Assembly: GCF_009674825.1 (NCBI RefSeq)
Contig: NZ_WKJH01000024.1
Location: 62,001 to 126,000 of the forward strand
Source: Maribacter luteus
GTDB lineage: Bacteria; Bacteroidota; Bacteroidia; Flavobacteriales; Flavobacteriaceae
Reading direction: 5' to 3'
DNA length: 64,000 nucleotides
Position 1 is the first letter of the stretch. Every line of letters begins with the position of its first letter. The translations under genes and the position numbers were made by a program. Positions 29,401 through 37,812 of this stretch are shown piece by piece. Under the pieces are notes generated by a model. The model did no database searches. It was not told where the DNA came from and worked only from the letters and a program-made list of their open reading frames with translations.

Positions 29401-30676
29401 TATATAAAATCTTATTTGAACTTATGCTGTTCGCTTTAAAAGGATCGTGGCTGAAATGCTCAAACGAATTTTTTTCCTCATCCAAAAGGTTCAACCCTCC
29501 GTTATAGGCACTGATCCATATTTGCCCATGGGAATCTTGCAAAACCGATTGAACCGTCTTCTCATTAAGACCATCCGGAGTATCGGGTTGATAATAATAA
29601 TGTCCGAACGCATTCTGCGATAAGTCTAATTTACTCACCCCTTTATCGTAACTCCCTATCCAAAAAATACCGTCGCTACCTTTATATATTTCAGAAGGTT
29701 TATTGTTGGGTAAAGAAAATGGATCTGAAAAATTATTCACAAAATTCTGTTCCACTTTCACCAAATCCTTATTCAATAAAAATAGCCCATAACCATCGGT
29801 TGATGCCCAAATGACCCCATTCCCATCTAGATAAAAATCCCTCACCGGTACATGGTCCTCAGTAAACGATTTGTGTATGAAACTATTATCCTTTCTGTTC
29901 CAAAGAATCATGTTAGAGAGGTCGTTCCCGATCCAAAAATCATTATCGGCATCTATAAATATGTTTTTGGGAATGTGGTTCAGCTCATAGGTTCCATCAT
30001 TCTTTATAAGAATTCTTTCAAAATTATCATGAATGGGATCGTAGCGGTTTAAATGTGCTCCATTGGTACCTACCCATATCACGTTCCCTTTGTCTTTTAG
30101 GATAACGTTGACCACATTATTATCCAAGGAATTTATGTTGGATGCATCATTGATGTAATAGGAAAATTTAAGGGTATCAACATCACCTTCGAAGTCTTTC
30201 AGCAGGATCTTAATGACCCCGTTGTTCGTGGCTACCCATAAGGCATCACTTTTCGTATCGTACATGAGGCCATTAATGAATTTCCTTGGGTTGTTGGCCA
30301 AAGACAACTGTTTGTAAAGATCTATACGTATAAAACTATTCTTCTCTTTATTAAAAAGATTGAGCCCATTATTGGTTCCCACCCATAAATTGCCCTTGAC
30401 ATCCTCGGCTATGGCATTGATCCTGTTGTTACTTATTGAGGTGGAATCATTAAGAATGGCTTTATATACCTCGAATTCGTACCCATTGTATTTATTAAGT
30501 CCGTCTATGGTCCCAAACCATAGGAAGCCTTCAGAATCCTGGAAAATGGTTAAACAAGTACTGCTCGAAAGACCATCGACCGTATCTAAATTTTCAAATT
30601 TGAAGTTGTTGAATTGCCCATGACATAGAAAGTTCGCCAAAAAAAAGAAGACAACTATATAAAATCTCACGCCCAT
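26492..30676 (-). CDS. Hybrid two-component system sensor/regulator (HTCS)
   Basis: The 1394-residue single-chain regulator starts with a signal peptide (FYIVVFFFLANFLCHG). It has a periplasmic two-component propeller with repeated blades such as DSEGFLWFGTIDGLNKYN and HLGNIWLGTDTGVYKLD up to about residue 730, then a Y_Y_Y domain, a membrane helix near residue 815 (WWAYALYLAFGLFVIWG), and HisKA with the phospho-His in INVSHEFRTPL near 857. An ATPase domain follows (NLISNALKF, DSGVGL, GTGIGLNF), then a receiver with Asp in ISDVMMPVMDG near 1188 and a C-terminal AraC-type HTH (SGFNSTAYFSKTFRELFGVTP). Such proteins sense oligosaccharide in the periplasm and activate the PUL. It is convergent with susD, and the likely targets are the repeats near 20500. 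Confidence 0.97.
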   Translation of the reverse strand: MGVRFYIVVFFFLANFLCHGQFNNFKFENLDTVDGLSSSTCLTIFQDSEGFLWFGTIDGLNKYNGYEFEVYKAILNDSTSISNNRINAIAEDVKGNLWVGTNNGLNLFNKEKNSFIRIDLYKQLSLANNPRKFINGLMYDTKSDALWVATNNGVIKILLKDFEGDVDTLKFSYYINDASNINSLDNNVVNVILKDKGNVIWVGTNGAHLNRYDPIHDNFERILIKNDGTYELNHIPKNIFIDADNDFWIGNDLSNMILWNRKDNSFIHKSFTEDHVPVRDFYLDGNGVIWASTDGYGLFLLNKDLVKVEQNFVNNFSDPFSLPNNKPSEIYKGSDGIFWIGSYDKGVSKLDLSQNAFGHYYYQPDTPDGLNEKTVQSVLQDSHGQIWISAYNGGLNLLDEEKNSFEHFSHDPFKANSISSNKILYTFESEDGNIWVCTLDGGLNKFDPITHQVKRFLHRPSDPYSLGQNSVWSGVEDKNNRLWLGLRTEGLSLYDPVSRKFHNYKNITGEADGLASNFVFFLFIDSKNRLLVGTSLGLNYIDLNLYEDKIPEDIVFSEIKEKGIEDNLINDIIEDHLGNIWLGTDTGVYKLDPELNLVKSYSSKDGLPNNLVVGLIEDDNYNFWITTKSGLTLLNPKTGQLNNFNIHDGLQGPEYQSKSIEKTSDGRIIVGGINGFNIFDPDDIKFPTEVKLHPQITSFKLNNKRVVQGDSVNGRVLIKEPLDSGEKLRLKYNENYISFEFVALYYDNPEQVHYAYKMQGLDNEFVDMGNNRVVNHSNLQPGDYTLEVKASVDGNWEQAEVASVQFRILSPPWKTWWAYALYLAFGLFVIWGIMRYYALKVQETQQHELDQMKLQFFINVSHEFRTPLTLILNPVDKILSNLDTNPEIVKKSAISIQRSARRLLHLVNQLLDYRKMDVGMAPLQLEKGDIVQFSEDIYSLFVGLATKKDIDYRFIAPSDKIPMLFDFDKVEKIITNLISNALKFTNSGGEISVSIEKLMEGGDTSPRSLMKKNKLGDFVEIVVKDSGVGLNKEQLKNIFSRFYHIDVTKSGTGIGLNFTKALVELHGGEIFVESQPDLGSKFIVRLPMNSDAAPVEVENIKNEFLINSMKSVEYDMYIADDEVIAQSVEQEVSEVDKPTILLVEDNKELRLHLKNDLEDKYKVLQAKNGEEGLAMVKKHFPDLVISDVMMPVMDGFEMCKMIKTDFETCHIPIIMLTARSLEVDRIEGYDNGADGYLSKPFVTRVLRSRIKNLIEAKKRLRKRFSEIGGIFPSSEVTSNNIDEAFLDKATKVVMDNIDNADFRQEDIIKEIGVGRSQFYRKINSLTGKNPSHFIRTIRLRYASELLLKNSYSIKEVTHMSGFNSTAYFSKTFRELFGVTPTEFIEEKKGTIKAD

Positions 30677-30869
30677 TTATCGTTTGGTTATTGATTTATC
30701 AGAATAATCAGTTTTATACTATTATGATCAAAACCCTTAAAACCTTAAAATAGCAAAAATTGACTTAAGAAATTGTAGGAAGCATAATAAAATTCAATTC
30801 TCCCCCTTAATTTCGAAATGAAACGACTATTCTTTGGTTTATTGCCATGATATATGTGGTTTCAACTAT

Positions 30870-32180
30870 CTATAAATATTGTTTCATTAATAAGGCGGCA
30901 CCAAGTGCACTGGCATTTCTTACGTTAGGAAATTTAATCTTTTGTTCAGGTAACATTTGGGAAAGACACTCAACGAAAATATCGTTTTTGTTAAAACCAC
31001 CAGTAATATAAATACTTCTAAGATTACTGTCCGAATCCAAAATGAGCTGTATACCTTCAAATACTAAATAGCTTATTTCATAAACCAGTTGATGGTATGC
31101 CTTTTCAAAACTATCATAGCGCTTCAGTTGACCTAAATCGGCCATATAATCTTCTGGGACCTTATTTGGAAAAAATACCTGCCTACCCTCCCTTATGATG
31201 TCTTCACATAGTTTTTTGTTCAACCCGACATTCAGAAAGTAATTTTCAGGAAGATCATAATAATCGCAAAATGCCTTGGTATTTAGTTCATGTACATGTC
31301 CTAAAAATTGCATTGATGATTTTACTTGTTTCTTCAATGGGGTCATAAAACACAAGCAATTGTTCTTTAACTGATGTGCGGTCAAGGTTTCTTTACTGAA
31401 CGGGTTCATCGCAATGATCCACGTTCCTGTCGAAAGTAAAACAAAATCATCATCCCCATTGCTTTCCAATATCGGAATCAAAGACGATGAACTATCATGT
31501 AAACCAGAGCCTATCGCAATAGGTTCTCCATTGACCTCTGCTTTTATGGCCACTTTACCATTACAAGGTTCAGGTAACGAAATACCTTCATCTTTCAACC
31601 ATTTGTGGTATTGCATATGGTCAAAATCCCATATGGCCGTATGGGCCCCTATAGAGGTATAATCCGCTGTAATTTCTTTGGTGAACAGGTAGCTTAAATA
31701 CTGGGGGTAATGCAAAATGTATTTCACATTCTTCCAAACATCGGGCTTTTTATTCTTTAGCCATATCATCTGCATACCAGCGTTCAACATACCATAAGCA
31801 GGTGAGGCCGTTTGTCTGGAAAATTCCCCAACACCTCCATTTGTATCATAAATAAAGGAATAATCGGCCAACTCCAAAGGTTTTAAATAATTATATAAGG
31901 GCGTTAACCTTTCACCCTTTTCATTTAAATAAACCAACGAAGCCCCATGTGTAGAGAAGTTAATGGCCTTGATCTTATAGTTCCCTTCTGATTGAATCCT
32001 TCTTATTTCGCTTAAAATCCATTCTTCAATAGCATCCAGGTCATCGCAAGGAAAACCGTCATCGTCCTTAACCTCATTAAATTGCCTGTAGTTTTGGGAA
32101 ACCACATTAAAGGAATCATCGAATAAAAATATTTTTTTATTCGTTTTACCTATATCTACGACCGCTATTACCTTTTTCAC
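30870..32180 (-). CDS. fucK: L-fuculokinase-type FGGY carbohydrate kinase
   Basis: The 436-residue cytoplasmic kinase opens AVVDIGKTNKKIFLFD, with the first ATP-phosphate loop. It also has NFSTHGASLVYL, an adenine-site block LLSTGTWIIAMNPFS and YITGGFNKNDIF, the FGGY family layout. The start is GTG at 32180, because no in-frame ATG precedes the conserved VDIGKT strand closely. It phosphorylates L-fuculose (or L-rhamnulose) to the 1-phosphate. It lies 150 nt after fucI in the same direction, with an RNA hairpin in the gap, and with the aldolase makes a three-gene fucose set. Rhamnulokinase is the alternative, but the adjacent fucose isomerase and FucP favour fuculose. Confidence 0.85.
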   Translation of the reverse strand: MKKVIAVVDIGKTNKKIFLFDDSFNVVSQNYRQFNEVKDDDGFPCDDLDAIEEWILSEIRRIQSEGNYKIKAINFSTHGASLVYLNEKGERLTPLYNYLKPLELADYSFIYDTNGGVGEFSRQTASPAYGMLNAGMQMIWLKNKKPDVWKNVKYILHYPQYLSYLFTKEITADYTSIGAHTAIWDFDHMQYHKWLKDEGISLPEPCNGKVAIKAEVNGEPIAIGSGLHDSSSSLIPILESNGDDDFVLLSTGTWIIAMNPFSKETLTAHQLKNNCLCFMTPLKKQVKSSMQFLGHVHELNTKAFCDYYDLPENYFLNVGLNKKLCEDIIREGRQVFFPNKVPEDYMADLGQLKRYDSFEKAYHQLVYEISYLVFEGIQLILDSDSNLRSIYITGGFNKNDIFVECLSQMLPEQKIKFPNVRNASALGAALLMKQYL

Positions 32181-32201
32181 GTTTTTAATACTTATTGATG
32201 A

Positions 32202-32245
32202 AAAGCCCCCCTTTAACCACTTTTGTGACCAAAGGGGAAAGCTTT
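32202..32245 (-). other. Stable hairpin in the fucI-fucK gap
   Basis: Read on the minus strand, the transcript can fold a long stem: CCCCTTT (32231-32237) pairs with AAAGGGG (32208-32214), extended by a CAC/GTG pair near an AAAA loop and by AAAGC/GCTTT outside, with a few G-U pairs. Only a short U-run follows. It may be a weak terminator, an attenuator or an RNase barrier that sets kinase expression below isomerase. Confidence 0.5.
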
Positions 32246-32330
32246 GTCATCGCTTATAGAATAATCCCGGTACTTAAAAACTAATTCAAACTAACAACTC
32301 AACAACGTACCTAGATTATCCCAAAACTTT

Positions 32331-34118
32331 TCATTCTTTAAAACCATATAATGGCCCGTAATTCTCGCAAGCCCTATAATCTGCCCCTTCAAGGTTTTCA
32401 CCGAAAGCAGACCATGCACTAGGCCTAAAAACATCATTTTCATCTACATTGTGCATATTTACGGGTATTCTCAACATAGCTGCCAATGAAATTAAATCGG
32501 CCCCTATATGCCCATGGGAAATGGCACCATGGTTTGCACCCCATTTGGCCATTACAGTATATACATCTTTGAAGAAGCCTTTTCCCGTAGTTCTTGGAAC
32601 GAACCAAGTCGTAGGCCATGTAGGGTCAGTTCTTTCATTTAAAACGGTATGGATATCCTCAGGTAATTCCACACTCCATCCTTCAACCAATTGTAAAACC
32701 GGTCCGATTCCTTTTATTAGGTTAACGCGACACATGGTCAACGGCATGGTGCCCTTGGTCAAAAACTGGGATGAAAACCCACCTCCCCTAAAATATTCGG
32801 TAGTAGCGGGTGGCCATTCGGTATTATCCAAACATCTTTGAACATCATCTTCCGTAATATCCCAAAAAGCTTTCATGGTCGGGTTGCCTTCAGCATCCAA
32901 TTGTTGGGCCGTAGCATCCAAGGTTGTGGAGCCAGAGTTAATCAAATGAATAATACCATTTTCAGCAAGACCCGTTAATTTTTTCCCTGTTACACGTTCA
33001 ACAGATTCCGGACTCCAATAAGTACGTACATCGGAGAACAACTGTGCTTTATTCGTCAATAAATGACCGAACAACATGGATATTGCGTTTAGACAATCGT
33101 TTTCCGTTGCGAATACATAGGCCTGACGAATACCGTTCCAGTCAAAAGATGAGTTTAAAATAGACTCGGTAAAATCGGCATTGGGCTGGTAATCCGTCCA
33201 TTGTCGTTGTCCTTGAAAACCGCCCATAATGGCGTTTCGTCCTTTGGATTCTTCACCGAACCCCATCTCTTTCAACTTGGGGTTGCCGTTCATTAAATCT
33301 TTACAGATCAAAGTCATTTTCACGACTTTCTCCCACTCTTCATCTTTTTGTTCACGCGATTTCTGACTTTCAGGACTATTTCTATCTTCGCCTTCTTTAC
33401 AATTTTCTTTGGTCCAAGCAAGTGCTTTTGCATACTCTTCCTGATCGAAAATATTATTTTCCATACGTCGCAAAAGCTCAACAGATTCAACGAACTCTGC
33501 TCGAACCCCGAGGTAATCCTGTAAAAAATTCACATCGACCATAGAACCCGCAATTCCCATAGAACTATAACCAATGGACAAATACGATTTCCCTTTCATT
33601 TGGGCAACCGCTAAAGCTCCCTTCACGAAACGAATGATTTTTTCCGAAACATCTTGGGGAATGGTTTTATCGCCACCGTCTTGAACTTCTTTTCCATATA
33701 TTCCGAAGGCCGGCAAGCCTTTTTGGGAATATCCTGCCAATGCAGCTGCCAAATAAACAGCCCCCGGTCTTTCGGTACCATTGAAGCCCCAAACCGCTTT
33801 CGGTATTAAGGGGTCGGTATCCATAACTTCGGTACCATAGCACCAACATGGTGTTACGGTCAATGATACCTCTACTCCTTCCCTTTTGAATTTGTCCGCA
33901 CAAGCTGCTGCATCTGCAACACCACCGATAGTAGTATCCGCAATAACACATTCTATTTTTTCCCCACTGGGAAAACGCAATGTATCCTGTATTAATTTTG
34001 CGGCCGCTTTGGCCATATCCATACATTGAACCTCTAAAGATTCCCTAACTCCTAATTCACGTCCGTCAATTACAGGACGAATCCCTACTTTTGGCAATCT
34101 GCCTATTAGTCTACTCAT
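32331..34118 (-). CDS. fucI: L-fucose isomerase
   Basis: The start at 34118 ([20 protein letters not shown]) gives 595 residues, the normal family length; an ATG at 34163 would overlap the aldolase stop and add a non-conserved tail. Family blocks include [60 protein letters not shown] and a C-terminal [17 protein letters not shown]. The enzyme is a Mn-dependent cytoplasmic ketol isomerase converting L-fucose to L-fuculose, the first committed step of the pathway. It is followed by fucK and preceded, 22 nt upstream, by the aldolase. This is the strongest evidence that fucose is the sugar consumed. Confidence 0.96.
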   Translation of the reverse strand: MSRLIGRLPKVGIRPVIDGRELGVRESLEVQCMDMAKAAAKLIQDTLRFPSGEKIECVIADTTIGGVADAAACADKFKREGVEVSLTVTPCWCYGTEVMDTDPLIPKAVWGFNGTERPGAVYLAAALAGYSQKGLPAFGIYGKEVQDGGDKTIPQDVSEKIIRFVKGALAVAQMKGKSYLSIGYSSMGIAGSMVDVNFLQDYLGVRAEFVESVELLRRMENNIFDQEEYAKALAWTKENCKEGEDRNSPESQKSREQKDEEWEKVVKMTLICKDLMNGNPKLKEMGFGEESKGRNAIMGGFQGQRQWTDYQPNADFTESILNSSFDWNGIRQAYVFATENDCLNAISMLFGHLLTNKAQLFSDVRTYWSPESVERVTGKKLTGLAENGIIHLINSGSTTLDATAQQLDAEGNPTMKAFWDITEDDVQRCLDNTEWPPATTEYFRGGGFSSQFLTKGTMPLTMCRVNLIKGIGPVLQLVEGWSVELPEDIHTVLNERTDPTWPTTWFVPRTTGKGFFKDVYTVMAKWGANHGAISHGHIGADLISLAAMLRIPVNMHNVDENDVFRPSAWSAFGENLEGADYRACENYGPLYGFKE

Positions 34119-34140
34119 ATTCGGATAAGTTTTATGTTTT

Positions 34141-34935
34141 TTAGGTGAATTGTTCCAATTCAACCAATTGTTCGTTCGATAGTCCTGCTGGTTTAAAACC
34201 GGCCGCCCAACACATCATCAACAATTTTGCCCCTTTGTTGGCCACATCCAATAAATCCCAAGCTTTCATGACATCGGGAGCAGTAGCCGTAGCGCCATGC
34301 TTTTCCCAAAGTGATATATTCCTTGTTTTAAAAGCTTCTATGGTCACTTTTGCCAATGCCGCTGTGCTAGACAATGCATAAGGGGTACAGTGAATGCCTT
34401 TGGGAACGAATACTTTTACCTCAGGACACATCATCCAGATTTGCCTATTCAACTCTTCCTCATCATTGAACAACTCGTGGTGGCTCATACAAATCAATTC
34501 CAAAGGATGCGTATGCACTACCGCTAAGTTTTCCGGATGGTGCTGTGAATTGAACAGATGAATACTAGCATGTGAAATCAATTCGCAAGTAGGTCCAAAA
34601 TTATCCTGTTTTCCACCCCATATTATCGAATAAGCCGTTGCATCTTCATTGATATAAAGAATACAGGACACTTCATCAAGTTTATCGACCAAATCGCGTA
34701 GATAACATCCGGTACCCGTTATGTAAATAACAAACTCCGCTGCTTCTTTCGGAAAATCGAATGCCACTTCGGTACCGATACCCTGAACTTCTTCTTTCGT
34801 AAAAAAAGAGGTCAGATTCATAGATATATTACCGGCATTACGTTCTGCCCATTCGCGCTGCCATAAATAGCCGGCTACTTCTGACACTTTACTTAATTCT
34901 GCTTTTACCTGTTTTGGGAGATTCAAGGTTTTCAT
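34141..34935 (-). CDS. Class II aldolase, RhaD-type, for L-fuculose/L-rhamnulose 1-phosphate
   Basis: The 264-residue protein has the RhaD-like opening [18 protein letters not shown], then [20 protein letters not shown] and [14 protein letters not shown] with metal-binding His residues, and [13 protein letters not shown] near the C-terminus. It cleaves a 6-deoxyketohexose 1-phosphate to dihydroxyacetone phosphate and L-lactaldehyde. By sequence it looks like rhamnulose-1-phosphate aldolase rather than the shorter FucA, but it sits with fucI, fucK and fucP, so it probably serves fuculose 1-phosphate. It is the first gene of the leftward fucose operon, with a divergent promoter before it. The gene symbol is left blank because of the fuc/rha ambiguity. 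Confidence 0.9.
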   Translation of the reverse strand: MKTLNLPKQVKAELSKVSEVAGYLWQREWAERNAGNISMNLTSFFTKEEVQGIGTEVAFDFPKEAAEFVIYITGTGCYLRDLVDKLDEVSCILYINEDATAYSIIWGGKQDNFGPTCELISHASIHLFNSQHHPENLAVVHTHPLELICMSHHELFNDEEELNRQIWMMCPEVKVFVPKGIHCTPYALSSTAALAKVTIEAFKTRNISLWEKHGATATAPDVMKAWDLLDVANKGAKLLMMCWAAGFKPAGLSNEQLVELEQFT

Positions 34936-34960
34936 AATATATATTTAAACTATACACGAA

Positions 34961-34968
34961 CAAAAATA
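34961..34968 (-). promoter_or_regulatory. Candidate -7 element for the leftward fucose operon
   Basis: On the minus strand this reads TATTTTTG, a full match to the Bacteroidota -7 consensus TAnnTTTG, 25 nt before the aldolase ATG at 34935. No good TTG is visible at the -33 distance, so it may depend on an activator. Confidence 0.6.
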
Positions 34969-35004
34969 CCTTGACACTATCCTTCTTGAAATATGTAAAA
35001 CACG

Positions 35005-35012
35005 TATTTTTG
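35005..35012 (+). promoter_or_regulatory. Candidate -7 element for the AraC-type regulator gene
   Basis: This reads TATTTTTG, a full TAnnTTTG match, with a TTG at 34986-34988 sixteen bases upstream as a possible -33 element. It is 23 nt before the ATG at 35036. With the opposite-facing copy at 34961 it forms a 9-bp inverted repeat (CAAAAATAC / GTATTTTTG). Confidence 0.65.
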
Positions 35013-35035
35013 TATCTAATTTAAACATTGGCCAA

Positions 35036-35935
35036 ATGAAACTCGTTAGGGACATTAAATTAGGGGATCCATCGCCCAACAAGCAAAATTTCATCGGTCT
35101 TAAGTTGAATCTGTTATGCTGCAGATATTGGTTGTTGGATTTATGGGACTGCCATGATATGGTGTTTCCTTTTTGGAGACTCTATTGGAACAAAAATGAG
35201 GGTGGTGAATTAATTCACCAAAATAAGGTGTACACCATGACACCCAACTATATCTATATTATTCCCCCATTTACATCATTCTCATCCCGGTTTACCAAAA
35301 ACCATATGTACAATGAAGGAATACATGTTTCCGGAAAACACCTTACGACCAATTACAATGAGAAGGATTATGTGGACAAACATTTGTTTCACTTCTTTGT
35401 CCATTTTAACCTAGGGGTGCCTTTCGACAACGTATACCCAGGTGTTTTTAAGATAGAATTAACCGATTATCTTAGAGATAGACTATTGTATTTGACTGAA
35501 AGGTTGAAAGTTGAAAATTCTGATTTCAAACTGACCTTTAATATGAAATTGCAGGCTTTTATCAAGGAATCCTTAACCAATATCGGGCCTGAATTATGGA
35601 AAGCCATTAACATAGATGAACGGGTTTTAAAGGTTATTCGGTACATCGAAATCAATATTGATAAAAAATTGAGCAACCCCAAAATAGCTGAAATAGCAAA
35701 TATGGCCCCAAACTCCTTCGCCCGATTATTTAAGGAAGAAATGAACATAACCATCCAAAATTTCATCCAGAACAGAAAAATCGCCAAAGCCTGCGATTTA
35801 TTTGAGCAAACAAACGACTCTATCGAAGAAGTTTCTTTTAAACTAGGCTTTTCAGACAGATATCATTTCTCAAGGGTATTCAAGACGGTAATAGGCCTAA
35901 CACCGGCCACTTATAGATCGGGAAGGTATACCTAA
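35036..35935 (+). CDS. AraC-family transcriptional regulator, probable fucose regulator
   Basis: The 299-residue cytoplasmic protein has an N-terminal cupin-like sugar-binding region (MTPNYIYIIPPFTSFSSRF) and a C-terminal pair of helix-turn-helix motifs. The first is in PKIAEIANMAPNSFARLFKE and the second in SIEEVSFKLGFSDRYHFSRV, ending in the AraC-typical GLTPATYR. It is transcribed divergently from the aldolase-fucI-fucK operon across a 100-bp gap and lies ahead of the lactaldehyde/FucP/Lut genes. It is a good candidate for the local regulator of both sets, with L-fucose or a phosphorylated intermediate as inducer. It is separate in type from the HTCS that likely controls the glycan enzymes. 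Confidence 0.93.
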   Translation: MKLVRDIKLGDPSPNKQNFIGLKLNLLCCRYWLLDLWDCHDMVFPFWRLYWNKNEGGELIHQNKVYTMTPNYIYIIPPFTSFSSRFTKNHMYNEGIHVSGKHLTTNYNEKDYVDKHLFHFFVHFNLGVPFDNVYPGVFKIELTDYLRDRLLYLTERLKVENSDFKLTFNMKLQAFIKESLTNIGPELWKAINIDERVLKVIRYIEINIDKKLSNPKIAEIANMAPNSFARLFKEEMNITIQNFIQNRKIAKACDLFEQTNDSIEEVSFKLGFSDRYHFSRVFKTVIGLTPATYRSGRYT

Positions 35936-36252
35936 CCCTGGTCTTTTTTACCTTTTCTTTGATTTTAAATTTGTCCGGAACATCCCATCCTAAAGTCAAA
36001 TAAAAAGATTTTTTGAGACGAAAGACCATGAAATGAAATCGGCTTAAATCAAGCTCTTTTCAATATCAATGTTTAAATTATTCATATTATTGATTAATAT
36101 AGATAAACACTCCCTTTATGTGATAAATTAAATTTGTTAAGACTTTTATTATCAAATATTTCAATATCCTCTATTTTATTGAAAATAACTATATCCAGAG
36201 ATATTTGACAGATCTTTCCTAGAACCTGGTCATTAATTTTAAAACTTAACAA
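35936..36252 (+). promoter_or_regulatory. Intergenic region before the aldehyde dehydrogenase gene
   Basis: This 317-bp AT-rich gap has no gene that I can support. A TAAATTTG at 36129-36136 matches TAnnTTTG and could be the -7 element for the rightward aldehyde dehydrogenase-fucP-lut run, leaving a leader of about 110 nt, but no -33 TTG is correctly spaced. No terminator with a clear T-tract follows the regulator gene. Confidence 0.45.
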
Positions 36253-37692
36253 ATGAAAGAATTCAAACAATTTATAAACGGAAAATTCGTAAAATCAACT
36301 TCAACAGAAACCATAGAGATATTAAATCCGTGTACTGAAGAGGTATTGTCCCTTATGCCCGTGGGTTCGGTAGCAGATGCTAACGAAGCTCTTGATGCAG
36401 CTCAGGGCGCACAACACAATTGGAAGTCCCTTACGGCCGTAGAAAGGGCCGGTTATTTACATAAAATGGCAGATGTCATTAGAGAAAACAGAGTGTCCTT
36501 GGCCAAAACATTGGCGTCGGAGCAAGCCAAGGTAATTGGCTTGGCACAAGTAGAAATTGACGTTACCGCAGATTACTTTGATTATAATGCGGGTTGGGCC
36601 AGAAGAATTGAAGGCGAGATCATTCAAAGCGACCGTAAAAAAGAACACATATTTCTTCATAAAGCACCCATTGGTGTCGCGGTTGGCATATTACCATGGA
36701 ACTTCCCGTTTTTTGTTATGGCCCGTAAAATTGCCCCTTCATTGGTAACGGGCAATACATGTATAATAAACCCTAGCTCGGTAGCACCGAATACGGTTAT
36801 GGAATTTGCCGAATTAATAAAAAATATCGGAGTTCCTGCCGGAGTATTGAACTTTGTCTGCGGTAAAGGCAGTATTGTCGGTAATGCCCTTTCAAAAAGC
36901 CCGATAACGGGTATTATCAGTTTAACCGGTAGTGTTGGTGCAGGTCAAAAGGTTATGGAAGCCGCGTCAGAAAACATTACTAAGGTTTCTTTGGAATTAG
37001 GGGGTAAAGCTCCCGCAATTGTTTGTGCAGATGCTGATTTGGATTTAGCCGTAAACGCTGTTGTTTCCTCCAGGGTCATATTCAGCGGACAAGTATGTAA
37101 CTGTGCCGAACGGGCTTACGTTGAGGATAGTATCTATGATGAATTCATGGAAAAAGTAACTAAAAAAATGGCCGAACTTAAGGTCGAGGACGCTTTTGCC
37201 ACGAATGATCCCGATATGAGCAGTATGGTTTCCAAGGATCAAATTGAAAAGGTCGCAGAAATGGTGGAATTTGCTAAAAAAGAAGGCGCGGAAGTTGTGG
37301 TCGGAGGCACTCGGTCAGATAAATTCGACAAAGGTTATTTCTATCAACCAACGTTACTTGCCAATGTTAAGCAAGACATGCAAATTATTCAAGAAGAAGT
37401 TTTCGGACCGGTATTACCTGTAATGAAATTCACTACCTTAGATGAGGCAATAGCTTTATCAAATGATTGTGAATACGGCCTAACGTCTTCGATATTTTCT
37501 GAGAATTTCAATAAGGTTATGCATGCCTGCGAACAATTGGAATTCGGGGAAACCTACGTAAACCGTGAACATTTTGAAGCAATTCAAGGTTTTCATGCTG
37601 GATGGAAAAAATCGGGTCTAGGCGGTGCTGATGGCAAACATGGAATGGAAGAATACCTACAGACCAAAGTCATATACGCACAATATAGATAA
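36253..37692 (+). CDS. aldA: L-lactaldehyde dehydrogenase (AldA-like aldehyde dehydrogenase)
   Basis: The 479-residue cytoplasmic NAD(P)-dependent enzyme has the family motifs ILPWNFPFFVMARKIAP, GSVGAGQKVMEAAS, VSLELGGKAPAIV (general base Glu near residue 246), SGQVCNCAERAYV (nucleophilic Cys near residue 281) and EEVFGPVLPVMKF. It would oxidise the L-lactaldehyde released by the aldolase to L-lactate, which the downstream LutABC set then oxidises. The length and the context beside FucP and the mutarotase fit AldA. Exact specificity among aldehyde dehydrogenases cannot be proven from sequence. A hairpin lies in the 120-nt gap before fucP. Confidence 0.88.
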   Translation: MKEFKQFINGKFVKSTSTETIEILNPCTEEVLSLMPVGSVADANEALDAAQGAQHNWKSLTAVERAGYLHKMADVIRENRVSLAKTLASEQAKVIGLAQVEIDVTADYFDYNAGWARRIEGEIIQSDRKKEHIFLHKAPIGVAVGILPWNFPFFVMARKIAPSLVTGNTCIINPSSVAPNTVMEFAELIKNIGVPAGVLNFVCGKGSIVGNALSKSPITGIISLTGSVGAGQKVMEAASENITKVSLELGGKAPAIVCADADLDLAVNAVVSSRVIFSGQVCNCAERAYVEDSIYDEFMEKVTKKMAELKVEDAFATNDPDMSSMVSKDQIEKVAEMVEFAKKEGAEVVVGGTRSDKFDKGYFYQPTLLANVKQDMQIIQEEVFGPVLPVMKFTTLDEAIALSNDCEYGLTSSIFSENFNKVMHACEQLEFGETYVNREHFEAIQGFHAGWKKSGLGGADGKHGMEEYLQTKVIYAQYR

Positions 37693-37716
37693 AAAGCATA
37701 CCACCAAGCTAAGAAA

Positions 37717-37774
37717 CAAAAAGCACTTGTTAAATTAGAGACCCCCCAATCTACTTTAAAGACAGTGCTTTTTG
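37717..37774 (+). terminator. Inverted repeat with T-tract between aldA and fucP
   Basis: CAAAAAGCACT at 37717-37727 and AGTGCTTTTTG at 37764-37774 form an 11-bp perfect stem with a 36-nt loop, followed by TCTTTTTG. It resembles a terminator or attenuator and may partly separate aldA expression from the transporter and lactate genes. The large loop lowers confidence. Confidence 0.55.
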
Positions 37775-37812
37775 TCTTTTTGTTTTAGACCTAAATTTAA
37801 ACCAATTTTAGA

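Noticed and set aside
34119-34163. Longer fucI start at 34163
   Set aside because: It overlaps the aldolase stop, and the extra residues precede the conserved [15 protein letters not shown] opening.
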